In this document: positions 43,288 to 54,000 of the stretch, one piece after another
Numbering within the stretch: position 1 is the first letter of the stretch
Layout: every line of letters begins with the position of its first letter
From: Methanomicrobiales archaeon
GTDB taxonomy: Archaea; Halobacteriota; Methanomicrobia; Methanomicrobiales; Methanospirillaceae
Assembly: GCA_025350045.1 (NCBI GenBank)
Contig: JANXYM010000043.1
Coordinates: 1-64,000 of the forward strand
Reading direction: 5' to 3'
DNA length: 64,000 bases
Notes under the pieces: model-generated
The model's database searches: none
What the model was told of the DNA's origin: nothing
What the model saw: only the letters and a program-made list of their open reading frames with translations
Position numbers and translations under genes: made by a program

Positions 43288-46200
43288 ATCTCCTCCCGGT
43301 GTTCCTTTTCATGCAGCACCATGGTAAAGAGGGTCCCGGCACTCCGGTCGAGTTCCACGGTCCCGTTCATCTGGTCCACGAGCGTATTGACCAGCCGCAG
43401 GCCGAGTGAGGGGGTGTCTCTCCAGTCGAGATCAGCCGGGATCCCGATACCGTTGTCCCGGTAGAGGACGGTTAAGGTATGCGCTTCTTTTTTCACGCTG
43501 ATGGCGACTATCCCTTTTCTTCCTTCGGGAAACGCGTATTTGAGCGAGTTCGAGATCAGTTCGTTGAGGATGAGACCCAGCGGGATGGCTGAATCGATAT
43601 CAACATTGACATCGGCAATCTCCAGGGTGAACTGGATCCCCCGTATCTTGGCGTCGTAGAACTGGAAGAGACCGGTACCGAGGAACCGGATATAGTCATA
43701 GAGACTGATATGCGAGATATCTTCGGACCGGTAGAGTTTTTCATGGACGAGCGCCATAGCCTTGACCCGGTTCTGGCTCTCCCGTATGGCAGCAAGCGTC
43801 TGGGGATCCGAGATATACCGGGACTGGAGGTTTAAGAGGCTGGCAATGATCTGGAGGTTGTTTTTTACCCGGTGATGGATCTCTTTTAAGAGCATCACTT
43901 TCTCATTGAAGGATGCCTGGAGTTTTCCTTCCGCCTCGAGACGCTGGGCATTCTCCTTTTCGAGCTTCGCGTTGGTCTCAACAAGCGCTTCTGTGCGGTC
44001 TTTTACCCGCTGTTCCAGCACGGTATTGAGCGACCGTATCTCGGACTCCATGAGCTTGCTGTCGGTAATATCCTGGTTTGCACCATAGGTCCGGATAGCC
44101 GTTCCGTCAGGGCCCATGACCGGGGCAAACCGGGCAATAATGGTACGAACACTACCATCCCGGGGGGTGATGCGGTGTTCCATCTGGCCGGAATAGCCGG
44201 GATCGGTTGTTGCAAGGAGTTTCTCTATCACTGATAGTACATTCTGGCGGTCTTCAGGATAGACAAATTCCCGCAGGTATGTCTCTGCCGACATCTGGTT
44301 TCCTCCCTCCCGCTCGGCAGTCGTCTCATAGAGGGCATAGAAACGGTCATCGAACGTGAACATGCCGGACCGGACATCGTACTCCCAGTTCACGAGACCG
44401 GCGATATCCATGGCAGTGGCGAGCCGGACCTGGTTGTCCCGCAGTGCCTCTTCTGCTTTTATTTTATCGGTGATCTCCTGGTTGACGACGATTGCACCGT
44501 CAATTTCACCCGCTGCATCATACAGCGGGGCCATATAGTTGACGATCACTTTTTTCTTCCCGTCGAAGGCATCGATCTCGAGGATCTCATCCTTGATCGT
44601 CACACCCTCGCGGATTGAATGGGCAAGGGCCCAGTCATCGCCGGCGATCTCTTTACCGGAGGGGTAGCGCCGCGCCCTGAAGATGCCGTACTCTTCAACG
44701 GGAACAAGCAGTTCCGCACCCCAGATCTTCACGCCGGCGGGGTTCCCGTAGACCAGTTTGCCGGTCTTGTCCGCCAGCCACAATCCTATAGGGAGAATAT
44801 CGTACACATTGCGAAGCAGGGCTTCACTCCGTTCCAGCTGGGCGATGGTGATGGTTATGCGTTCTTCTGCAATCTTTCTCTGCTGGATCGGACGCGTGGT
44901 AATGACGATCCCGTTCACCCCGGGGACATCCATGAGATTGGTGCCAATGGAATCGACCCACAGATACTCCCCATCGGCCTTGCGGATCCGGAACTCTGTC
45001 GGGATACCGGGATTTTTCCGGTCAACGACTTCCCCAAAATCATTCTTCACCCGGCCAACGTCATCCGGATGGACGAACTCCATGGGATCCTTACCGAGCA
45101 GGGAGCCGGACGGGTACCCCAGTATCCTTTCAGAAGATGGGGATTCATAGAGGATCCGGCCGTCACTGCCAAGAATCCGTATGATATCCGAGGAGTTCTG
45201 GATGAGGGAGCGGAACCGGGTCTCGCTCTCTTCGAGTGCCCGGGCTGCCTGTTTCCGGGGGCTGATATCACGGGTGAGGCCCAGCAGGGTGATTTCCCCC
45301 AGTTCATTACGGATGTAGCGCGTTGCCACTTCCGTCCAGACCGTGGAACCGTCACGACAGGTCTGTTCGATCTCGTCGAGGTAACTGTTCGGACCGGATT
45401 CATCCTGTAAGAACCGTTCCACCCGCTCCGGCATCACTTTTTGGGAATGCGCAAAGGAGGCGGGAGTCATCACGTCCTCAACGGATTGTACGAGCACCTC
45501 CTCCGCCGTATATCCCCTGAGCCACTCTACCGACGGGCTCATGTAGGTCCAGGTTCCGGTTTCGAGGTTCAAGACCCACAACACATCATTGATGTTATCG
45601 GCAAGCAGGTGGTACCGCTCCTGGCTTTGCTGCAATGCCTCTTCTGCCCGCTTGCCAGAGGTAATGTCAATAACAATACCGGTGACCGTCGCCGGTGAAC
45701 CATCGGGATGGCGGCTGGTTACTCCGCCAACGTCCCGGAACCACCGGTAATCCCCGCCCGATGTCCGGACACGATAATCTGCATGATACCGCGCTTCTTT
45801 ACCTTCAAGATGGTTGTTCATCGCCAGCATTACCGGTGCATAATCATCCGGATGCAGGAGTGCGGTAAAATCAGTATAGTGCCGGAACTCTGCCGGCAGA
45901 TACCCCAGCAGGGTTGCTTTTCGGGCATCGAAGCGGACTGACCCCTCAGGTAGGTCCATCTCCCACCATGCAAGGCTGCCGATTTCCATTGCAGACTCAA
46001 GGCGGGTTTCGTAGGCTTTCCTCATCTCATCTGCCCGCTTGCGGGAAGTGATATCCCGGGCAATACCAAATACTGCAGAGGGTTTGCCATCATGGACGAT
46101 CAGGGTTCCCTTGGTCTCGATCTCGGCAAAACTGCCATCCTTGCGCTTCAGCCGGTATTCGATGAGCCCGCTGTGCGAACCCTCCCGGGAAATGGTCTCC

Positions 46201-48356
46201 ACTGCGGCTTTGGCCTTTTCCAGGTCGTCCGGCCCCAGGAGATCCTGGAATGATACAGAAGGGATCTCGTCCCGGGAATAACCGAGTAACTCCAGCGCCG
46301 AAGCATTGGCATCGATGAAATTCCCTTTAAGGTCGTGGATATAGATACAGTCAAGCGACCGGTTGAAGAGCGAGAGATACCGTTCCTCACTCTCGCGCAG
46401 AGTCTCCTCCGCCTGTAACCGGGATGTGATGTCACGGATAGCGGCGATGTGGACCGGACGTTGGTTCCAGGTGAAAAACCGGCCGAGAATCTCCACAGGA
46501 AAGACCGTGCCATCGTTGCGGCGATGATACCGCAGGGGAACAAGTATGGTACCCTGCGCTGTTCCGGCAGTGACCTTCCGGGTCTCTTCCTGCTCAGCCG
46601 ACAGGTCAATATTTTTCATAGTGAGGAGGAGATCCCGCGAGTACCCGTACATTTCGCAGGCCGCAGCATTTGCTTCCAGAATGGCCCCGGTCTCATTGTC
46701 AATAAGGAAGATTGCTTCGCTGCCCAGCTCGAACAACTCGGCATATTTTCTGCGGGTTTCTCGTTCTGCATCTTCAGCCTGTTTCTTTTCCGTTACGTCC
46801 TCATAGAGGGCAACCACTTCCCCGGAGGGGAGCCGGTAGACATAGTTTTCACGCCAGCCGGATATGCGGTCGTCGCGGTACAGCGAGACCGGGTGCGATT
46901 CAGGAATCCCGGTCTTTGCCACCCGCTGGAATACCATAAACAGCCCGAACTCTGCAACGCCGGGGAAGACTTCAAGCACACTCCGCCCGACAATATCGTC
47001 TTTCCTGACATGTTCGATCGTTTCAACCGCACGGTTGATATCCCGGATGATGAAATCCTTCCCGTCGGGGGTTGCAGTATAGATCGCGACACCGGCTCCT
47101 ATGTTATTGAAGAGATCCTTAAACCGGGTCTCGCTCTCCTGCAGAGCTTGTTCTGCCCGCTTCTGGTCCGTGGTGTCCCGGGCAAATATCGCTACCCGGT
47201 CTACTGCCGTACGTTCCGTATTGAAAATGGGAAAGAACTCATTATGCAGGTACATGCCGGACCAGGCATCATCGGACCGTAAAATGTTCCCCGTTGCAAA
47301 AACCCGGTCCACATACTCCTTGCGGATCCTGGCAACATCCGGAGGAAACAGATCATAGGCACACCGCCCGGTTACCGTCATAACAGTACCCCCGAGTCGT
47401 TGTGCCCCCTCATCGTTGATGCCGAGAATTGTTCCCTGAAGGTCAAGGAGCGCGATGGTGTCCTTTGGGGCATTCAGGATCGTCTCTAAGGTTGCCTCAC
47501 GCTGGCGCAGCAGTTCCTCGCTCTGCTTCCTCTCCGTGATATCCCGGATCACTTCTATGGCACCGGTACGGTTACCGGCATTATCGTAGAGGGGGGTTGC
47601 CGTCCCCCAGAGATACCCGCCTCTCCCGCCAAAGAGAGTCGGGATGAACGTTTCAGAAGTGATCCGGTCGCCATCCCGCTGGACATTGAAATATTTTTTT
47701 TCTGTCCCGGGATCTTCCGTCTGGACGAGATCGATAAGGATGGGACGCCGTTCCCCGTAAAAGGGGAGGCTGTACTCGTGATCGCCTTTCCCGAGCATCT
47801 CTTCTGCTGCAACACCCGTCATCTGTTCGATCGCAATGTTCCATGCAATGATCCGGCCGTCGTTGTCGATGGCAAAGACCGCATCGGGGAGGAAACTGAG
47901 GATATCAGCAAGGCGCTTTTGGGTATCCTGCACCGCCTCTTCGGCCCGCTTCCTCTCACGGATATTCTCCCAGTCCCGGAGGGCTTTTCGGGTGATATGG
48001 GGGAGATCAGCAAACATCGATGCGGACTTGACCACGTAATCGATCGCCCCGGACTTCATGATCTCGACTGCCAGGTGTTCGTCGCCGAAACTGGTCATGA
48101 TGACTACGGGAGTGGTTACGGATCCGTCTTTCCGTGACAGGATATCAAGACCTTTCCCGTCAGGAAGGATCCAGTCGGCGAGGATCAGGTCGGGGGAATC
48201 GCGCTCAATGATCTGCCGGGCTTTCAACAGGTTCTCTGCTACAGTGACCCGGAAAGGGTCAGGATCGTCGCGGAATGCCCGGAGAATGAGGTCCTGGTGA
48301 GCGCGATCATCTTCAAGAAGCAGAATATGGGGAGTTTTTATTGTTCCAAGATTCAT
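43284..48356 (-). CDS. Giant hybrid protein: REC, 10 PAS, HisKA_2 kinase
   Basis: A protein of 1690 residues from the chosen ATG at 48356; a TTG start at 48380 would add 8. The N-terminal receiver (about 1-125) has LLLEDDRAHQD, phospho-acceptor Asp in LILADWILPDG and YVVKSAS. Ten PAS domains fill about 145-1450, followed by a coiled coil and the kinase core with EIHHRVKNNLQII, LNELISNSLKYAF and RDNGIGIP. There is no membrane segment, so it is cytoplasmic. Its receiver could accept phosphate from the neighbouring kinases and gate its own kinase. It lies 30 nt after the single-domain receiver gene and overlaps the next gene by 4 nt. Confidence 0.9.
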   Translation of the reverse strand: MNLGTIKTPHILLLEDDRAHQDLILRAFRDDPDPFRVTVAENLLKARQIIERDSPDLILADWILPDGKGLDILSRKDGSVTTPVVIMTSFGDEHLAVEIMKSGAIDYVVKSASMFADLPHITRKALRDWENIRERKRAEEAVQDTQKRLADILSFLPDAVFAIDNDGRIIAWNIAIEQMTGVAAEEMLGKGDHEYSLPFYGERRPILIDLVQTEDPGTEKKYFNVQRDGDRITSETFIPTLFGGRGGYLWGTATPLYDNAGNRTGAIEVIRDITERKQSEELLRQREATLETILNAPKDTIALLDLQGTILGINDEGAQRLGGTVMTVTGRCAYDLFPPDVARIRKEYVDRVFATGNILRSDDAWSGMYLHNEFFPIFNTERTAVDRVAIFARDTTDQKRAEQALQESETRFKDLFNNIGAGVAIYTATPDGKDFIIRDINRAVETIEHVRKDDIVGRSVLEVFPGVAEFGLFMVFQRVAKTGIPESHPVSLYRDDRISGWRENYVYRLPSGEVVALYEDVTEKKQAEDAERETRRKYAELFELGSEAIFLIDNETGAILEANAAACEMYGYSRDLLLTMKNIDLSAEQEETRKVTAGTAQGTILVPLRYHRRNDGTVFPVEILGRFFTWNQRPVHIAAIRDITSRLQAEETLRESEERYLSLFNRSLDCIYIHDLKGNFIDANASALELLGYSRDEIPSVSFQDLLGPDDLEKAKAAVETISREGSHSGLIEYRLKRKDGSFAEIETKGTLIVHDGKPSAVFGIARDITSRKRADEMRKAYETRLESAMEIGSLAWWEMDLPEGSVRFDARKATLLGYLPAEFRHYTDFTALLHPDDYAPVMLAMNNHLEGKEARYHADYRVRTSGGDYRWFRDVGGVTSRHPDGSPATVTGIVIDITSGKRAEEALQQSQERYHLLADNINDVLWVLNLETGTWTYMSPSVEWLRGYTAEEVLVQSVEDVMTPASFAHSQKVMPERVERFLQDESGPNSYLDEIEQTCRDGSTVWTEVATRYIRNELGEITLLGLTRDISPRKQAARALEESETRFRSLIQNSSDIIRILGSDGRILYESPSSERILGYPSGSLLGKDPMEFVHPDDVGRVKNDFGEVVDRKNPGIPTEFRIRKADGEYLWVDSIGTNLMDVPGVNGIVITTRPIQQRKIAEERITITIAQLERSEALLRNVYDILPIGLWLADKTGKLVYGNPAGVKIWGAELLVPVEEYGIFRARRYPSGKEIAGDDWALAHSIREGVTIKDEILEIDAFDGKKKVIVNYMAPLYDAAGEIDGAIVVNQEITDKIKAEEALRDNQVRLATAMDIAGLVNWEYDVRSGMFTFDDRFYALYETTAEREGGNQMSAETYLREFVYPEDRQNVLSVIEKLLATTDPGYSGQMEHRITPRDGSVRTIIARFAPVMGPDGTAIRTYGANQDITDSKLMESEIRSLNTVLEQRVKDRTEALVETNAKLEKENAQRLEAEGKLQASFNEKVMLLKEIHHRVKNNLQIIASLLNLQSRYISDPQTLAAIRESQNRVKAMALVHEKLYRSEDISHISLYDYIRFLGTGLFQFYDAKIRGIQFTLEIADVNVDIDSAIPLGLILNELISNSLKYAFPEGRKGIVAISVKKEAHTLTVLYRDNGIGIPADLDWRDTPSLGLRLVNTLVDQMNGTVELDRSAGTLFTMVLHEKEHREEI

Positions 48357-48386
48357 TGCCCATCCCCGTCCCGGAGCCAACGGGCT

Positions 48387-48842
48387 TTATTCCGCCAGCG
48401 GTTTTGCATTCCAGCCAAGCCAGTAGAACCCGAGCTCCTTCATCAGTTTTGTGAAGGTCTTGAAGTCAAGGGGTTTTACCACGTAGCTGTTCGCATGGTA
48501 ATCATAGGATTTGGCGATATCGTTCTCCGCATCGGAGCTGGTAAGGATAACTACCGGGATGCGGAGGAGAGACGGAGTGGTCTTTATTGTCCTGAGCACC
48601 TCAAGCCCGTCTACCCGGGGCAGCCGGAGATCGAGCAGGACCAGGTTTGGCCGGGGATTTTGTACCGGATCCGTATATGCGCCCCGCATAAAGAGGTAAT
48701 CAAGCGCCTGTTCGCCATCCGCCACGTGGTGGATCTTGTTTCCCACCTGCTGGTCACGCATTCCCCGTATCACCAGCTCGGCATGGGCTTCGTTATCCTC
48801 CACGAGCAGTATATGCAAAGGCTCCCCGTTAAGATCAACCAT
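48387..48842 (-). CDS. Single-domain response regulator (Rcp1-like)
   Basis: A receiver of 151 residues: ILLVEDNEAHAEL, phospho-acceptor Asp in LVLLDLRLPRVDG, VVILTSSDAENDI and YVVKPLDFKTF. The long beta-4 region (PQ/VQNPRPNLVLLDLRLP) matches the Rcp1/CheY-like receivers that pair with phytochrome-type HisKA kinases. It is encoded 13 nt after the 725-residue kinase, its likely phosphodonor, and 30 nt before the receiver-kinase giant. Confidence 0.92.
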   Translation of the reverse strand: MVDLNGEPLHILLVEDNEAHAELVIRGMRDQQVGNKIHHVADGEQALDYLFMRGAYTDPVQNPRPNLVLLDLRLPRVDGLEVLRTIKTTPSLLRIPVVILTSSDAENDIAKSYDYHANSYVVKPLDFKTFTKLMKELGFYWLGWNAKPLAE

Positions 48843-48855
48843 AAGGTTCTCTCTT

Positions 48856-51033
48856 TTATCTAGCGGGTATTATTGTTATCGGTGCGATCACCGGTACCCC
48901 CGGTAACGTGAACCGGAACGTACTCCCCTTCCCGGGCCCTTCAGACTCCACCCATATCTTCCCCCCGTGAGCCTCGACAATCCGCTTCACCGTGGCAAGC
49001 CCGATACCGGTACCGGGAACGTGAGGGCTGAAACGCTCATAGAGCCCGAAGACTTTTTGCAGGTTCTCCTTTGCAATACCCATGCCATTGTCCGTTACAA
49101 AGAAGACCGGCATACCGCAATCTTTCTCCACTCCGATCTCTATGCGGGGTGCATCCTGGTCGCCCATGTACTTTATCGCATTGTCGAGCAGGTTGGTCAT
49201 CGTCTGCACAAGGCGGTGCCGGTCGCCGGCAATTACCGGCAGGGTATCAGGGATCACCAGCGTAACCCCCCGCCCCTTTAAGGGTGCATCCAGCAGCTGC
49301 ACGGCATAGCTGACAACATCCGTAAACGGGATGCTGGCCGGTGCATCCACGGTCCTGCCACTCCGGGACAGTGCCAGGAGCGTGGTGATCAGGCCCTCTA
49401 ATTTTTCCGCTGATTCATCCATGCGGGCGATATCCATCTTCACCCCGGGAGAATTACCGGATTTTACGTCTTCCTCCAGAAGGTTGAGGAATGCCCGGAT
49501 GGTGACGAGCGGGCTCTTTAAGTCATGGGATACCGTGTGAGTGAAGCGGTCGAGCTCGCTATTCTTCAGCTCCAGTTCATGGATCAGGTGTTCCCGCTGC
49601 TCTTCTATCTGTTTGCGGTCGGTAACATCGTCAAAGATTGTGGCAAATCTCCCGTTTTGCGGGGAATATACTGATAGAGAGAAGTGTTTATTCAAGGGGG
49701 CAAAATATACCTCAAACTTTTCCGGAGTGCCGGTAGCGGCAACCGTGGCATAGGTATCGATATACGGGGGGGTATCGACACCATACACTTCTTTGCTGCG
49801 TTTTCCGATAATGTCCTCCCGTTTCAGCCCGGTAATACGCTCATATGCCGGGTTCACATCCAGGATAATGTAATCCGTGGGATTTCCAAAACCGTCATAC
49901 ACCATCTCATGGAGAGCGCTCCCATCGATCATCTGCGTAAAGAGGATCCGGAATTTCTCTTCGCTCACGCGAAGGGCCTTTTCGGCACTTATTTCACCGG
50001 TTACGTCCTGCAGCAGGACGAGTCTCCCCTCGGATTCTCCGGATGGAGTGCGGATCTGTTCAACGGAACCCGTGTAATACTGCATACCCCCATCGTGACT
50101 TCGGGTTAGGTCCGCATGGCTTGTCCTATCTGACCGGCACAGCGAAAGGAAATCCTGCCAGTCGGGGGAAAACCCGTCCACCGCCCTTCCAACAGCTTCT
50201 GCGGGCGTGGTGGAAAAGAGCGAACAGGCAGCAGGGTTCAGGTCGATGACACGCCCCCCCGGGTCCAGCACCAGCATAGGCGTGCTCATCGTCTCGATCA
50301 GCCGGCTCCGGGCAATGGGAATGATGTCGAGGAACCGGTACCGGAAGAGGGCTACCGTGTAGAGAATCGCGGCAATCCAGAGGAGGGGAGCAGTCAGGTT
50401 GACGCCCGGTAAGGGGGTCATCCCGAAAACATACAGGTAATTGACTACTGTAGGGAATGCAAGAGCGATCAGGAGCAGGATCGTCTGCTCCTCCCGCAGC
50501 GTGCCCCTTTTCCGGCTCTCGACAATGAGGATGAGGATGGCAAGGACCAAGAGGGCCAGGGAATACAAGATGTATACCGTGTAAAGTGGGCTGTCCGTGT
50601 ACTGGAGCACCGGCACGGGCCCGGACGTGTTTATCGAGAAGTTATACCGGAACAGGCTATGGAGCGGGCTCGTTATTCCAAGAATGGCAGCAGCAACCGG
50701 GATGAGTAAGACTGCTGCTGCCCAATCCCTGCGCAGCCATTCAGTCTTTTTTACATAGGAAATTACCAGCCAGAGTTCAATGACTGCGATAAACGGGAGG
50801 ACAAGAAAGCGGAGAATATGGAAAAGAATTTTGAGCGGGAGCGACGCGGTCAGGAGATCGAGTGCATACAGGATCGCCCAGGCGGCGGCTGATCCCATCA
50901 GCAGTGTGTAGGGGACAGCTGCAGGAATCCGTGCCGTGAAACGCCGGCCGTACACCCCGAGGCAGGCCATACTTATCCCAGATATAATAAGCATGCCGAC
51001 GATAAGATCGGTAATGAGCAGGGTATCGGTCAC
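48856..51033 (-). CDS. 7TM sensor histidine kinase with 2 PAS domains
   Basis: A protein of 725 residues with a GTG start overlapping the upstream stop by 4 nt. Seven hydrophobic helices (about 8-235) match the N-terminal 7TM histidine-kinase sensor region of archaeal and bacterial kinases. Two PAS domains follow (about 245-360 and 362-480). The kinase core has H-box HTVSHDLKSPLVTI, N box LLDNAIKYMG, G1 DNGMGIA and G2 GTGIGLATVKRIVEAHGG. This is a classical HisKA kinase, like the 1685-residue neighbour and unlike the HisKA_2 giants. Its downstream receiver is the obvious partner. Confidence 0.92.
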   Translation of the reverse strand: MTDTLLITDLIVGMLIISGISMACLGVYGRRFTARIPAAVPYTLLMGSAAAWAILYALDLLTASLPLKILFHILRFLVLPFIAVIELWLVISYVKKTEWLRRDWAAAVLLIPVAAAILGITSPLHSLFRYNFSINTSGPVPVLQYTDSPLYTVYILYSLALLVLAILILIVESRKRGTLREEQTILLLIALAFPTVVNYLYVFGMTPLPGVNLTAPLLWIAAILYTVALFRYRFLDIIPIARSRLIETMSTPMLVLDPGGRVIDLNPAACSLFSTTPAEAVGRAVDGFSPDWQDFLSLCRSDRTSHADLTRSHDGGMQYYTGSVEQIRTPSGESEGRLVLLQDVTGEISAEKALRVSEEKFRILFTQMIDGSALHEMVYDGFGNPTDYIILDVNPAYERITGLKREDIIGKRSKEVYGVDTPPYIDTYATVAATGTPEKFEVYFAPLNKHFSLSVYSPQNGRFATIFDDVTDRKQIEEQREHLIHELELKNSELDRFTHTVSHDLKSPLVTIRAFLNLLEEDVKSGNSPGVKMDIARMDESAEKLEGLITTLLALSRSGRTVDAPASIPFTDVVSYAVQLLDAPLKGRGVTLVIPDTLPVIAGDRHRLVQTMTNLLDNAIKYMGDQDAPRIEIGVEKDCGMPVFFVTDNGMGIAKENLQKVFGLYERFSPHVPGTGIGLATVKRIVEAHGGKIWVESEGPGKGSTFRFTLPGVPVIAPITIIPAR

Positions 51034-54000
51034 TTCAGAATCTCCTGAGGTCCCTCTTCAGCCGGTCCCGGCAGGGTGAACCGGAACGTTGTCCCCTTCC
51101 CCTCACCCTCCGACTCCGCCCAGATCCTGCCCCCGTGCACTTCGACGATCCTGCGGGCAATCGTCAGGCCGATACCCGTACCCGGCGCAGCAGCATCCAG
51201 CCGTTCGAACAGGTTGAAGATCCGTTCGAGATACCGGGGATTGATCCCCACACCATTGTCCTGCACGAAGAAGACCGGCGTCTCACCGGTACTATCCGCA
51301 CCGATCCGGATCTCCGGATCGGGCCGCTCGCCAAGGAACTTGACCGCATTCTCAAGGAGGTTGACCATGACCTCCCGGATACGGGTACTATCCACGTTCA
51401 CCACCGGCATATCGGGGGCGATGCTGACCATTACATTGCGCTCGGTAAGCGGCCCGGCGAGAAGATTCACCGCCTCACGGGCGATCGTGCCAAACGGGAT
51501 CTTTTGCGGGGGTTTTATGATCTTTCCCACCCGGGACAGCTCGATGAGATCGACCAGAAGATCCTGCATCGTGTCGGCAGCATCGATGATACGCTTGATG
51601 TCCTTTTTTAACTGGACAGGATCCCCTTTCAGGGAATCTGCCTCCAGCAGCCCGGCAAACCCCTTGATGGTGATGAGCGGGCTCTTGAGATCATGCGAGA
51701 CGGTGTAGGTGAAGCGTTCGAGCTCGGCATTCTTCTGCTCGAGATCCTTGATCAGCATCTCGCGCTGCACCTCCGACAATTTACGATCGGTGATATCCAG
51801 ACCCTGTGCTATGGTGGAGACAACTGCGCCATTGGGATCGACGATGTTTGCCGAGTTCCAGAGCACGATCCGGGTCTCTCCCGATACGTGGAGGATGGGT
51901 ATCTCAACACTTTCCCATCGCTCGCCGGCAAGGGTCTTTTGGATCTGTTCAAGGGAGGTTTCCCGGCTCAGTACCGGGAAGAGAAGGGCGAAGTGCTGGC
52001 CGGCAACTTCCTTCTCGGTCCTGCCAGTCAGGTATTCAAAGGCATGGTTGAACCGGGTGATCCGGAACTTTGTGTCCCAGACAATGATCGGGGCATTGGC
52101 ATAATCCAGCAGATTTCTGAAGTAATCGGTAGTCTCTCGGAGGGCATCTTCCGCACGCTTGCGATCCGTGATGTCTTCGAAAACCGCCATAAAATGCTCT
52201 TCTGCCGGAGATGAGACAGAGATATGAAGCCATTTCCCGATTGCTTTGAAATCGAGATCGAATACTTCGGGATTGCCGGTTCGGGCAACCCTGCCGTAAA
52301 TCTCAAATATTTCAGGAATCGTCTCACGGATCCCGGGGAATACTTCGGTTACCCGTTTACCGATGATAGTGGTAATACCGATAATACGGTTGAATGAGGG
52401 ATTCACACTGAGGTAAACAAAATCTTCCGGCAGGCCATTATTATCGTAAATCATCTGACAGTAGGCAAATCCCTCGATCATACTTTCGAAGAGGGAGCGG
52501 TAATTCTCCTCGCTCTTCCGCAGGGCTCCTTCTGCCAGATTGCGTTCTGTGATATCATTGAACGTGACAATGAGCAGGTCATCCAGAAACACCGCATACA
52601 GTTCGCAGGTGCGTACCGAACCATCCTGGCAGGTAACCCGGTATTCTCCCGCATTGACCACCTGGCCGGACAGTTGTGCCTTTTCCAGAGCGGGTTTCCA
52701 CCGTTCCAGCACCTCGCGCCGGTAGCCGGGATCCGGGTACGCAATCTCATACCACTCCGCTGCGGTGGGAGCAGTATGGCCGAAAAGGGTGAGGGCGCTG
52801 CGGCTCCAGAAATGGATGTTGTTATCGAAAACATCGACCAGGGCGATGGGGAACGGCGTTGCATCGAGAACTGCAAGGAGGTGTGCCTCGCTCTCCCGCA
52901 GTGCTTTTTCTGCCCGTTTGCGATCCGAGATATCATTGACACTGGAGAGAATGCAGGGCTCATTATTGAGGGAAATGATCCGGGCCGAGAACAGGCCGGT
53001 TATGATCTCCCCGTTCTTCCTCCTGAACCCGAACTCCTCCCCGCTAACAGTCCTGCCATCAAGCAATGTGGAGATCACCCGTTTACGATCTTCAGCGTCG
53101 ACCCACAGGCCAAACCCCCCCGATGAACCGGACAGCGCTTCTTCCCGGGTAAAGCCTGTGATAGGTGTGAAGGCATCGTTGACTTCGATGAAGCTTCCAT
53201 CCTTAATACGGCTGATGGTGATCGCATACGGCGAGGTCTTGAACGCCGTGGAAAACTTCTCCTCGCTCGCTTTGAGTGCTTCTTCGGAGCGTTTCTGATC
53301 CGTGATATCGCGCAGGGTCCAGAAACCAAACACGCTCAGATCCGTATAGCGGAACTCAATCTCTTTGACGTTCCCGTCATTGCAGGTAACCAGAGAAATT
53401 CTCGGCTGGCTCGTATTATCCCTGCCGGCCTCGGTGTACATTTCCAAAGCTACGCGGGTCCTGTCAAGGCGGTAAACCGGATCCGGAAATGCCCGGAGAG
53501 CCCAGGCTTCAAATGTAGGGACCAGCTCGATCGTATAGCCGGTGATTTCAGAAAAACCCCGGTTGAAGTAAAGCACATTTTCACCGGTATCATCTCTCCG
53601 GGACATAACAACACCCAGAGGCAACTGCTCGACCAGCGTACGGAACCGCTCCTCGCTCTGGTGAAGGGCAAGCTCGGCATCCTTTCGCCCGGAAATATCC
53701 TCAATGGTGTTGTCGAAATAAACCTGCCCATCTTCAGCAATCCTCTTTGCAGAGGTGATGCTCCCCCAGAAAGGTCTCCCTTTTAAGGTTTTGTACCTGA
53801 CTTCCATACTATCAATGGCACCCTTTGCCACGATCTCCTCGCTGATCCTGCGGCGCTCATCATGATCAAGATAGAGATCGCTGGGCCGGACTGTCAGCAA
53901 CTGCTCGCGGCTGTCGGCGTCAAAGATCCGCAGCGCTGCCGGGTTCGCTTCGATGATAGTTCCCTGCGGTCCCGGCGTGGAACGGAGAATCCCGATGCTG

